Below, in pieces: positions 1-5,717 of a DNA stretch of 13,540 nucleotides. Source of the DNA: Nocardioides sp. (GTDB lineage: Bacteria > Actinomycetota > Actinomycetes > Propionibacteriales > Nocardioidaceae); assembly GCA_023252065.1 (NCBI GenBank), contig JAHEXO010000009.1:1-13540 (forward strand). Direction: 5' to 3'. The position numbers and the translations under genes were made by a program. The notes beneath the pieces are model-generated. The model saw only the letters and a list, made by a program, of their open reading frames with translations. It was not told the DNA's origin and ran no database searches. How positions within the stretch are numbered: the first letter of the stretch is position 1; every line of letters starts with the position of its first letter.

Positions 1-323
1 GCCTCGTCGTCCCACACCGAGAGGAAGGCCCGGAGCAGCCGTTCCCCCGCCCCGTCCGGGCCGCTGGCGACGACCTCGGCGATCACCTGCCGCGGGTCGA
101 TCGGCAGCTCCATGGCCGCCACGAACAGGTCGTCCTTGGTGCCGAAGTAGTGGTGCACGAGCGCCGCGTCCACCTCGGCGTCCGCGGCCACCGACCGGAT
201 CGTCGTACCGCTGAAACCCTTGGCTGCGAAGGCGGTTCGTGCTGCGTGCAGGATCGCGGCACGCGTGTCGGGTGCGCCCGGTCGCCGGCCGCGACGCGGC
301 TCGCGGCGGGACGTCGTGGACAT
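1..323 (-). CDS. TetR-family transcriptional regulator, C-terminus cut by window edge
   Basis: About 107 residues are visible; the gene continues past base 1, so the ligand-binding part is mostly missing. After a basic N-terminus rich in Arg (residues about 5-15) comes a typical TetR helix-turn-helix at about residues 18-62. It contains the family pattern FAAKGFSGTTIRSVAADAEV followed by ALVHHYFGTKDDLF, where the HHYFGTKDDL element is the end of the recognition helix region. The ATG at 321-323 is chosen because a -10-like TAGCCT lies 6 bases upstream and no better in-frame start is seen. It lies 9 bases downstream of the TIM-barrel gene on the same strand, so it may be read both from the ppx operon and from its own start. 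Ligand and targets are unknown; regulation of its neighbours is only a guess. Confidence 0.9.
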   Translation of the reverse strand, partial: MSTTSRREPRRGRRPGAPDTRAAILHAARTAFAAKGFSGTTIRSVAADAEVDAALVHHYFGTKDDLFVAAMELPIDPRQVIAEVVASGPDGAGERLLRAFLSVWDDE

Positions 324-329
324 GCCCGC

Positions 330-335
330 AGGCTA
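330..335 (-). promoter_or_regulatory. Candidate -10 element (TAGCCT) for a leaderless tetR transcript
   Basis: On the minus strand TAGCCT ends 6 bases before the ATG of the TetR gene. This spacing would place the transcription start at or next to the A of ATG. The first three bases of the hexamer are the TAG stop codon of the preceding isomerase gene. No clear -35 is visible. Confidence 0.4.
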
Positions 336-1118
336 CGCGTGTGCGGGGAAGTGCTCGCGGGCGAACTCCAGCGACTCCCGGAGGTCCAGCTCCCGCTCCT
401 CACGCGTGCCGGCCTTGCGGGTGTTGATCTCCAGCACGATATGACCCCCGAAGCCCTCGCGCCCCAGGTGCTGCAGGAAGCCGGCTGCGTCCATCGCGCC
501 GCGACCCGGCACGAGGTGCTCGTCCTTGGGCGAGCCCGAGCCATCGGTGAGGTGCACGTGCCGCACCCGGTCACCCAGCCGCTGGGCCATCTCGACCGGC
601 GACGACTGAGCGATCGCCGCATGGGAGAGGTCGATGGTCGCGTTGGCGTAGTTCTCCTCCGAGGGGTCCCACCCGGGGAGGTACATCTCGACGCCGCGGC
701 GGGCCGAGGCGCGCCAGGGATACATGTTCTCGACGGCGAAGGCCAGGCCCGTGGACTCCTCGAGGGCCGCGATGCCGTCGACGAACCCGGCGGCGTACTC
801 CCGCTGCCAGCGGAACGGCGGGTGTACGACGACCACGTCGGCGCCGACGGCGTGGGCCATCTCCGCCGAGCGCTCGAGCTTGCCCCAGGGGTCGGTGCCC
901 CAGACCCGCTGGGTGAAGAGCAGGCACGGCGAGTGGACCGCGCAGATCGGCAGCTCGTGGTGGTCGGAGAGCTGCTTGACCGCCGACGTCTGCTGGCTCA
1001 GCGAGTCGATGCCGACCATCACCTCGACCGCGTCGTAGCCGAGGGTCGCGGCGTAGGCGAAGGCGTGCGCACTGGACTCGGGGTAGACCGACGCGGTGGA
1101 CAGGGCGATCAGGCTCAC
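333..1118 (-). CDS. Sugar phosphate isomerase/epimerase-like TIM-barrel protein
   Basis: The product has 261 residues and fits the xylose isomerase-like / AP endonuclease 2 TIM-barrel superfamily. Putative metal ligands occur in the expected order at strand ends: Glu130 (in VENMYPW), Asp163 with His166 (IDLSH), His189 (HVHLTDG) and Glu230 (VLEINT). VVVHPPF near residues 97-103 is another conserved strand end. The start is a GTG at 1116-1118, overlapping the ppx stop as GTGA, with an AAGGA ribosome site about 7 bases upstream, so translational coupling is likely. The arrangement recalls mycobacterial Rv0498, found near ppx1 (Rv0496). No signal peptide or membrane segment is seen. The substrate is unknown. 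The metal-site pattern supports an enzyme, but isomerase, epimerase and hydrolase roles cannot be separated from sequence. Confidence 0.88.
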   Translation of the reverse strand: MSLIALSTASVYPESSAHAFAYAATLGYDAVEVMVGIDSLSQQTSAVKQLSDHHELPICAVHSPCLLFTQRVWGTDPWGKLERSAEMAHAVGADVVVVHPPFRWQREYAAGFVDGIAALEESTGLAFAVENMYPWRASARRGVEMYLPGWDPSEENYANATIDLSHAAIAQSSPVEMAQRLGDRVRHVHLTDGSGSPKDEHLVPGRGAMDAAGFLQHLGREGFGGHIVLEINTRKAGTREERELDLRESLEFAREHFPAHA

Positions 1119-2053
1119 GAGGTGTCCTTGCCGGATAGCTGGTCGAGCCGCTCCAGGATCACGCCCTCACGCAGCGCCCACGGACAGATCTGGAGCGCGC
1201 CGAGGTCGAAGATGTCCATCACGGCCTCAGCGACCAGCGCGCCCGGGACGATCTGGTGGGTGCGGCTGGGCGAGACCCCGGGGAGGTCGGCGAGCTCCTC
1301 GGCGGGCATGTCGACGAGCCGGGGGATCCACTCCTGGAGCCCCTCGTGGGTGAGGACGCGGTCGACCAGAGGGCCCTGGTCGGACGGTGCGGCACCACAG
1401 ATCCGGGCCAGCGAGCGGAAGGTCTTGGAGGTGGCGGCGGCGACGTCCGGGGTGCCGGCGCGCAACAGCTTGCCGGCGTCCTCGGCGATGTCGGCCCGGA
1501 TCTTCTTGCGCAGCGCCCTGATCTGCTGCTCGTCGGGGGCGCCCTGGCCGAAGTACTCACGGGCCAGCCGGGCCGCACCCAGGGGGATCGACCAGGCGAC
1601 GTCGGGCTCATCGTCGGCACCACCGGCGATCTCCAGCGAGCCGCCGCCGATGTCGAAGACCGCGAGGCGCCCGGCCGACCAGCCGAACCACCGTCGTACG
1701 GCGAGGAAGGTGAGCCGTGCCTCGTCGTCGCCGGGCAGGACCGCGATCCGCACCCCGGTCTCCTCGGCGACGTGGTCGAGCACGGCGTCGCTGTTGTCGG
1801 CGTCACGCACCGCCGAGGTGGCGAACCCGAGCATGTCCTGGGCGCCCTTGTCCTCGGCGACCACGACGGCGCCGGCGACGAACTCGGTCAGCGCCTTGAT
1901 CCCGCCCTTGGTGACCTCACCCTCCTCGAGGTGCTCGGCGAGGCGCAGGGGCTCCTTGTAGGAGAACGCCGGCAGCGGCGCGGCGCCGCGATGGGCGTCC
2001 ACGACCAGCAGGTGGCCCGTGTTCGAGCCGATGTCGAGGACACCGAGGCGCAT
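1115..2053 (-). CDS. ppx: Ppx/GppA-family exopolyphosphatase
   Basis: The product has 312 residues and contains only the two actin-like ASKHA domains, lacking the extra C-terminal HD-type domain of the roughly 510-residue E. coli Ppx. The phosphate 1 loop is LDIGSNTGHLLVVD (from residue 6) and the phosphate 2 loop is FDIGGGSLEI (around residue 134). A third block, ATSKTFRSLAR, and the C-terminal ICPWALREGVIL are typical of actinobacterial Ppx1. Such enzymes remove terminal phosphate from inorganic polyphosphate and some act on pppGpp; which applies here is not decidable. One oddity is that the acidic motif reads GDDEARL where the family usually has G-x-E-E-A-R-L. ATG at 2051-2053 is preferred over a GTG two codons upstream because TACATT lies 7 bases before the ATG. 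It heads a minus-strand operon with the isomerase gene. Confidence 0.93.
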   Translation of the reverse strand: MRLGVLDIGSNTGHLLVVDAHRGAAPLPAFSYKEPLRLAEHLEEGEVTKGGIKALTEFVAGAVVVAEDKGAQDMLGFATSAVRDADNSDAVLDHVAEETGVRIAVLPGDDEARLTFLAVRRWFGWSAGRLAVFDIGGGSLEIAGGADDEPDVAWSIPLGAARLAREYFGQGAPDEQQIRALRKKIRADIAEDAGKLLRAGTPDVAAATSKTFRSLARICGAAPSDQGPLVDRVLTHEGLQEWIPRLVDMPAEELADLPGVSPSRTHQIVPGALVAEAVMDIFDLGALQICPWALREGVILERLDQLSGKDTS

Positions 2054-2060
2054 GCCCACG

Positions 2061-2066
2061 AATGTA
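2061..2066 (-). promoter_or_regulatory. Candidate -10 element (TACATT) for leaderless ppx mRNA
   Basis: TACATT on the minus strand matches TANNNT and ends 7 bases before the ppx ATG at 2053. It would leave the alternative GTG at 2057-2059 upstream of the predicted transcription start, so it also decides the start codon. It is divergent from the 2117-2122 element about 50 bases away. Confidence 0.5.
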
Positions 2067-2116
2067 CCGACTCCCGCTCCCGACCCGGCGGCGGTAGGGG
2101 CTGCCCGGACACCGCC

Positions 2117-2122
2117 TAGGCT
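2117..2122 (+). promoter_or_regulatory. Candidate -10 element (TAGGCT) for leaderless mRNA of the Cys-rich gene
   Basis: TAGGCT matches the actinobacterial TANNNT -10 and ends 6 bases before the GTG at 2129, placing the predicted transcription start on the start codon. No ribosome binding site is visible in between, and no clear -35 is seen. Confidence 0.5.
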
Positions 2123-2128
2123 GACCGC

Positions 2129-2911
2129 GTGCCCGAGGTCGACCTGGTGTTCCCCCGCGCGTTCGTGGAGTTCGTCGACCCGGTCGACCCCGACCAGGTC
2201 TACCGCTGCGACCTGACCTGGCTCACGTCGCGGTTCGTCTGCATCTTCGGCCAGGGCTGCCAGGGCATCTACTCCGACGCCCCCGACACCGGCTGCTGCA
2301 CCCTCGGCGCGCACTTCGCCGACAAGGCCGACGAGAAGCGGGTGGCTTCCTTCGTCGAGCAGCTCGACCCCGACCTCTGGCAGTTCCATCCCGGCGGCCG
2401 GCCCAAGAAGTCCGACTGGATCGACAAGGACGACGAGGGTGCCCGCAAGACCCGGGTGCTGGAGCACGACGGACAGTCGGCCTGCATCTTCCACAACCGC
2501 GCCGACTTCGCGACCGGCGCCGGCTGCGCCCTGCACGGCCTGGCTCTCAGACAGGGGCGCAACCCCCTGGAGACCAAGCCGGACGTCTGCTGGCAGCTGC
2601 CGATCCGGCGCACCTTCCGCACCGTCGAGCGGCAGGACGACACGTCGTACACCGAGGTCTCGATCGGTGAGTACGACCGCCGCGGGTGGGGGCCGGGCGG
2701 TCACGACCTCGACTGGTACTGCTCGGGCAACACCGAGGCCCACGTCGGACGAGAGCCGGTCTACGTCACCAACGAGCCCGAGCTGGTCGAGCTCATGGGC
2801 CGACCGGCGTACGACGAGCTGGTGACGCACTGCGAGCGGCACCTCGCCGCCCGCGACCGGCTCGCGATCCATCCCGCTGATCCGAGCGAGGACCGTCCGA
2901 GCCGGCGCTAG
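2129..2911 (+). CDS. Conserved cysteine-rich protein (resembles mycobacterial Rv0495c; YkgJ-like Cys cluster)
   Basis: The product has 260 residues and ten cysteines: C27, C38, C44, C56, C57, C119, C133, C154, C198 and C235. The first group (C38-x5-C44-x11-CC) and the later C-IFH...GCALHG...[10 protein letters not shown] segment follow the layout of the YkgJ-type CxxxCC cluster proteins, thought to bind zinc or an iron-sulphur centre. That role is family-level and not demonstrated here. No signal peptide or membrane helix is seen, so it is probably cytosolic. The GTG start has no ribosome site but a -10 at the leaderless spacing. From memory, Rv0495c is likewise divergent from ppx1 in Mycobacterium tuberculosis, so the pairing with ppx appears old. 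The last four codons and the stop lie inside the first copy of a 74-bp tandem repeat. Function is unknown. Confidence 0.85.
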   Translation: MPEVDLVFPRAFVEFVDPVDPDQVYRCDLTWLTSRFVCIFGQGCQGIYSDAPDTGCCTLGAHFADKADEKRVASFVEQLDPDLWQFHPGGRPKKSDWIDKDDEGARKTRVLEHDGQSACIFHNRADFATGAGCALHGLALRQGRNPLETKPDVCWQLPIRRTFRTVERQDDTSYTEVSIGEYDRRGWGPGGHDLDWYCSGNTEAHVGREPVYVTNEPELVELMGRPAYDELVTHCERHLAARDRLAIHPADPSEDRPSRR

Positions 2912-3040
2912 CCGGAGCGGACGACCGCAGCGAGCGGCGCGGTGCGCCCTGCGCACGAGCCGGAACCCGTCCGAGCCGGCGCTAGCCGGAGCCGACGACC
3001 GCAGCGAGCGGCGCGGTGCGTCCTGGGCGCAAGCCGGAAC
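2893..3040. repeat. Two tandem copies of a 74-bp direct repeat
   Basis: Copy 1 is 2893-2966 and copy 2 is 2967-3040, with no spacer. By eye they differ at about five of 74 positions. Each copy starts CCGTCCGAGCCGGCGCTAGC and ends AGCCGGAAC. Each contains short self-complementary parts, CCGGC-GCTA-GCCGG and CCGC-AGCGA-GCGG, that could fold into small hairpins. Copy 1 begins inside the coding region of the Cys-rich gene and supplies its last four codons and stop. This repeat fills most of the 201-base gap before the next gene. It may be a member of a dispersed intergenic repeat family. Confidence 0.9.
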
Positions 3041-3100
3041 GAGGACGTCTCGATGTCGAGAAACACCGACCCCCTGCACGAACCCTTCGGACCAGTGGCG

Positions 3101-3106
3101 CAGAAT
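3101..3106 (+). promoter_or_regulatory. Possible -10 element (CAGAAT) for leaderless VOC mRNA
   Basis: CAGAAT lies 6 bases before the ATG at 3113. It deviates from TANNNT at the first base, so the support is mainly the repeated spacing seen at other genes in the window. Confidence 0.35.
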
Positions 3107-3112
3107 GCCGCC

Positions 3113-3751
3113 ATGCGACTGGACCACCTCAGCTTCGCCGCCGGCCCTGACGGCCTCGCCGGCACCGCCCAGCGCATCGGGGGGATGCTCGGCCGTGAGT
3201 TCGTGGACGGTGGCGTCCACCCGCGCTTCGGCACCCGCAACATGGTGCTCCCGCTGGCGGACCACACCTACCTCGAGGTCGTCGAGGTGCTCGACCACCC
3301 GGCGTCCGACAAGGCCCCGTTCGGCCAGGCCGTGCGTGCCCGCTCGGCACTCGGCGGCGGCTGGCTCGGCTGGGTCGTCGCGGTCGACGACATCGCACCG
3401 CTGGAGAGGCGGCTCGGCCGCGAGGCCGTCGACGGCAACCGGCACCGCCCCGACGGCACCGAGCTGCTCTGGAAGCAGATCGGCGTCAACGGCTTGCTCT
3501 CCGACCCGCAGCTGCCGTTCTTCGTGCAGTGGCTCAGCGACGACGCCCTGCACCCGTCGACGGGTGGCAGCAACGAGTGGTCGCTGCACGCACTCGAGAT
3601 CGCCGGCGACCCGCAGCGCGTCAGCGAGTGGCTCGGCGTGACCGTCGAGGCACCCCTGGAGGACGTCAAGGTCGAGTGGGTTGCCCCCAACGGCACCCCC
3701 GGCATCATCGCCGCGCAGTTCCAGACCCCGAACGGCGTGGTCCGGGTCTGA
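3113..3751 (+). CDS. Glyoxalase-like (VOC superfamily) protein
   Basis: The product has 212 residues and resembles the Glyoxalase_3-like branch of the vicinal oxygen chelate fold. It opens with the typical MRLDHLSFAAG strand, followed by GTRNMVLPLADHTYLEVVEV (about residues 40-60), the usual second half of the first beta-alpha-beta-beta-beta module. A second module appears around SLHALEIAGDPQRVSEWLG. His5, His48 or nearby residues and Glu56 are possible metal ligands, but this branch often lacks a proven metal site. The ATG at 3113-3115 is preferred over further upstream starts because those would run through the repeat and because a -10-like hexamer sits 6 bases before it. The methyltransferase gene follows 31 bases downstream, probably in the same transcript. 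The reaction is unknown; dioxygenase, lyase or resistance-type binding roles are all possible. Confidence 0.82.
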   Translation: MRLDHLSFAAGPDGLAGTAQRIGGMLGREFVDGGVHPRFGTRNMVLPLADHTYLEVVEVLDHPASDKAPFGQAVRARSALGGGWLGWVVAVDDIAPLERRLGREAVDGNRHRPDGTELLWKQIGVNGLLSDPQLPFFVQWLSDDALHPSTGGSNEWSLHALEIAGDPQRVSEWLGVTVEAPLEDVKVEWVAPNGTPGIIAAQFQTPNGVVRV

Positions 3752-3782
3752 CGCCCTGGCGGCCGAGCCTGCGAGGGCGCCG

Positions 3783-4496
3783 ATGGCGACAACGCCCCCA
3801 CAAGTCCCGGCACGCGGAGCGGTCCCGAGCCCGAACATCTGGCAGCACCCCGCGACGTACGAGATCGAGAACGCGGCGGTCGACCGCGACGGGCTGATCG
3901 AGACGGCGATGCGGTCGGTCGCCGACTGGGCCGGGCGCACGGTGCTCGACGTCGGGTGCGGCACGGGCTACCACCTGCCGGTCTTCGCCGCGACGGCCGA
4001 GCGCGTCCACGGCGTCGAGCCGCATCCCGGGTTGCTGCGCCTGGCCGGTCGTCGTACGGCGTCGCTGGCGAACGTCGTCCTGCATGCCGGCACCGCCCAG
4101 GATCTGCCGTTGCCCGACGCCTCGGTCGACGTCGCGCATGCGCGCTGGGCCTACTTCTTCGGCCCCGGCTGCGAGCCCGGCCTGCGTGAGCTGGCCCGCG
4201 TCGTACGCCGGGGCGGCACGGCGTTCGTCATCGACACCGACGCCGGCCGGTCGACCTGGGGGCGCTGGTTCGCCCGTGGCCATCCCACGATCGACCCGGC
4301 AACGGTGGAGAGGTTCTGGGCCCGGCAGGGCTGGACCCGGGTGCCGCTGGATCTCGAGTGGCGCTTCGAGAGCCGTGCCGACCTCGAGGCCGTGGTCCGG
4401 ATCGAGCTGAGCGCCGAGGTGGCCGACGCAGTCCTGGCCGAGCACTCCGGGTCGACGGTCGACTACGCGGTCAACCTGTGGTGGCGGCGGTTCTGA
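3783..4496 (+). CDS. Class I SAM-dependent methyltransferase
   Basis: The product has 237 residues. The SAM-binding motif I is VLDVGCGTGYHLPVF (from about residue 54), followed by an acidic residue at the end of the second strand (HGVEPHPG). The motif II/III region is DLPLPDASVDVAHARWAYFFGPG and the post-motif strand is LARVVRRGGTAFVIDTD. This is the layout of the UbiE/Methyltransf_11 family, which methylates small molecules, but the acceptor cannot be told. The reading frame extends further upstream, overlapping the VOC gene. The ATG at 3783-3785 is chosen because it follows a GAGGG ribosome site and because the protein before it shows no family character. It follows the VOC gene by 31 bases, so the two probably form an operon. 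It converges on the LacI gene. Confidence 0.85.
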   Translation: MATTPPQVPARGAVPSPNIWQHPATYEIENAAVDRDGLIETAMRSVADWAGRTVLDVGCGTGYHLPVFAATAERVHGVEPHPGLLRLAGRRTASLANVVLHAGTAQDLPLPDASVDVAHARWAYFFGPGCEPGLRELARVVRRGGTAFVIDTDAGRSTWGRWFARGHPTIDPATVERFWARQGWTRVPLDLEWRFESRADLEAVVRIELSAEVADAVLAEHSGSTVDYAVNLWWRRF

Positions 4497-4497
4497 G

Positions 4498-4510
4498 GCG
4501 GCACTGCCGC
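4498..4510 (+). terminator. Weak short hairpin after the methyltransferase gene
   Basis: GCGGC-ACT-GCCGC could form a 5-bp stem with a 3-base loop just past the methyltransferase stop, in the 47-base convergent gap before the LacI stop. There is no T run, so a terminator role is uncertain. Confidence 0.25.
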
Positions 4511-4543
4511 GTGGTCACGAGCCGCACAGACGGATGAGCGAGG

Positions 4544-5575
4544 TCAGCCCGAGCTCAGGCGTACGGCGAGGGTGGGGGTGAGCAGGACCCCGGGACCCAT
4601 GACCGGCGGCGTGGACAGCAGCCCCTCCAGCGCCCTCACCAGCTCCTCGGCCACCTGCTCGAGCGGCTGACGCACGGAGGTCAGGCCGCCGGGCACGACC
4701 TGGGCCACCTGGGAGTCGTCGAACCCGACGACCGCGACGTCGCGGCCCCAGTGGATCCCCCGGTCGCCGAGGGCGTGCAGGACGCCGATCGCCAAGGTGT
4801 CGGAGGCACACACGAATGCCGTGGGCCGGGCCTCGTCGAGGAGCACCGAGGCCGCCTCGCGCCCGGAGGCGACGGTGTCCTCGACCCGGGAGGCGAGCCC
4901 GCTGGTCGACAGGTCGCGGGCGTGCATGGCGCGGGTCCAGCCCGAACGGCGGTCCTCGCCGATGAAGGAGTCCTTGCGCCAGCCGATCCAGGCGACCCGG
5001 GTGTGGCCCTTGTCGAGCAGGTGGCAGGTGGCCAGCTCGGTGCCCGCAGCGCCGTCGACGTCGACCCAGGGGTAGGTCGCCTCGGGGTCGCCCCACGGCC
5101 GGCCGAACGCCACGAACGGCGCCCGCTTGCTGGTCAGCCAGGCCGCCTGCGGGTTGCCGAGGTAGGTGTCGGTGACGATGAACGCGTCGACGGCGGTCGA
5201 GCGCAGGAGGTCGTCGTACCCCTCGACCGGGTCGTCGGGCGTGCCCGCGAAGAGCAGGATGTGGTAGCCGCTCTCCCCCGACATCTCGACCAGGGTGTGC
5301 ACGAAGCGGTCCATGGCGGCGTTGGCCGTGCCCTCCTGAGCGGGATTGAACTTCAGCCCGATCAGGTGGCTGGCCCGGGTGCGGAGGTTGCGGGCGGCGC
5401 GGTTGGGTGAGTAGCCGAGCTCCGCGATCGCGTCCTGCACCCGGGCCAGGGTGTCGGGGCGCAGGAGCTCGGGGTTGTTCACGGCGTTGGAGACGGTCTG
5501 CCGGGAGACACCGGCCCGCTCGGCGACGTCGGCCAGTGTCGGCGGCGACAGCGCGAGCCGTCCGCTCCATGCCAT
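4544..5575 (-). CDS. LacI-family transcriptional regulator
   Basis: The product has 343 residues, normal for the family. The N-terminal helix-turn-helix is TLADVAERAGVSRQTVSNAVNN (about residues 13-34). The minor-groove hinge helix follows at YSPNRAARNLRT (about 55-66). The rest is a periplasmic-binding-protein-like sugar sensor with ILLFAGTPDD, DAFIVTDTY, HTRVAWIGW, TAFVCASDTLAIGVL, VAVVGFDDS and LTSVRQPLEQV, all standard LacI/GalR landmarks. ATG at 5573-5575 is chosen because GAGAGGGG sits just upstream and the longer frame to 5719 adds no family sequence. A perfect palindrome TCCAAGCGCTTGGA lies 24 bases upstream, suggesting autorepression. No sugar transporter or glycosidase is next to it in this window, so its effector and main targets lie elsewhere or are unknown. 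Confidence 0.93.
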   Translation of the reverse strand: MAWSGRLALSPPTLADVAERAGVSRQTVSNAVNNPELLRPDTLARVQDAIAELGYSPNRAARNLRTRASHLIGLKFNPAQEGTANAAMDRFVHTLVEMSGESGYHILLFAGTPDDPVEGYDDLLRSTAVDAFIVTDTYLGNPQAAWLTSKRAPFVAFGRPWGDPEATYPWVDVDGAAGTELATCHLLDKGHTRVAWIGWRKDSFIGEDRRSGWTRAMHARDLSTSGLASRVEDTVASGREAASVLLDEARPTAFVCASDTLAIGVLHALGDRGIHWGRDVAVVGFDDSQVAQVVPGGLTSVRQPLEQVAEELVRALEGLLSTPPVMGPGVLLTPTLAVRLSSG

Positions 5576-5598
5576 GACGGGACCCCTCTCTTGATCGA

Positions 5599-5612
5599 TC
5601 CAAGCGCTTGGA
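5599..5612. promoter_or_regulatory. LacI-family operator palindrome
   Basis: TCCAAGCGCTTGGA is a perfect 14-base palindrome with a central CG step, the hallmark of LacI/GalR operators. It lies between the proposed -10 of the lacI-type gene and its ribosome site, where a bound repressor would block initiation. Its centre is about 112 bases upstream of radA, so an effect on radA is possible but less likely. Confidence 0.75.
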
Positions 5613-5617
5613 GGATA
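5612..5617 (-). promoter_or_regulatory. Candidate -10 (TATCCT) of the LacI-type gene
   Basis: TATCCT on the minus strand matches TANNNT and shares its last base with the operator edge. It would give a leader of roughly 30 bases carrying the GAGAGGGG ribosome site. A -35 is not clear. Confidence 0.35.
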
Positions 5618-5704
5618 CCGCCCGCGGCCCACGCACTCGTCACCACACCCGCACGGGTACGGCGGGTCGCGCCGCCGCTGCCCCGGCCTGTCGGCGGCCC
5701 CGTC

Positions 5705-5710
5705 TAGCGT
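5705..5710 (+). promoter_or_regulatory. Candidate -10 element (TAGCGT) for leaderless radA mRNA
   Basis: TAGCGT ends 7 bases before the radA ATG at 5718, and no ribosome binding site is seen between. The same hexamer at the same 7-base spacing occurs at the membrane-anchored protein gene (9337-9342, minus strand). Confidence 0.5.
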
Positions 5711-5717
5711 TCCGGAC

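Noticed and set aside
150..1961. 603-codon open frame on the plus strand, antisense to ppx and the isomerase gene
   Set aside because: Arg/Ser/Gly/Asp-rich translation without domains, lying wholly opposite two well-supported genes; typical of high-GC shadow frames.
3041..3060. A third copy of the 74-bp repeat after 3040
   Set aside because: Sequence after 3040 (GAGGACGTCTCG...) does not match the unit start; only two copies are present.
3681..3782. Upstream extension of the methyltransferase frame into the VOC gene
   Set aside because: The extra residues show no methyltransferase character and a ribosome site precedes the ATG at 3783.
1115..3964. 949-codon minus-strand frame suggesting ppx starts far upstream as a fusion
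   Set aside because: The part before residue MRLGVLDIGSN is the reverse complement of the Cys-rich and VOC genes and lacks family sequence; ppx starts at 2053.
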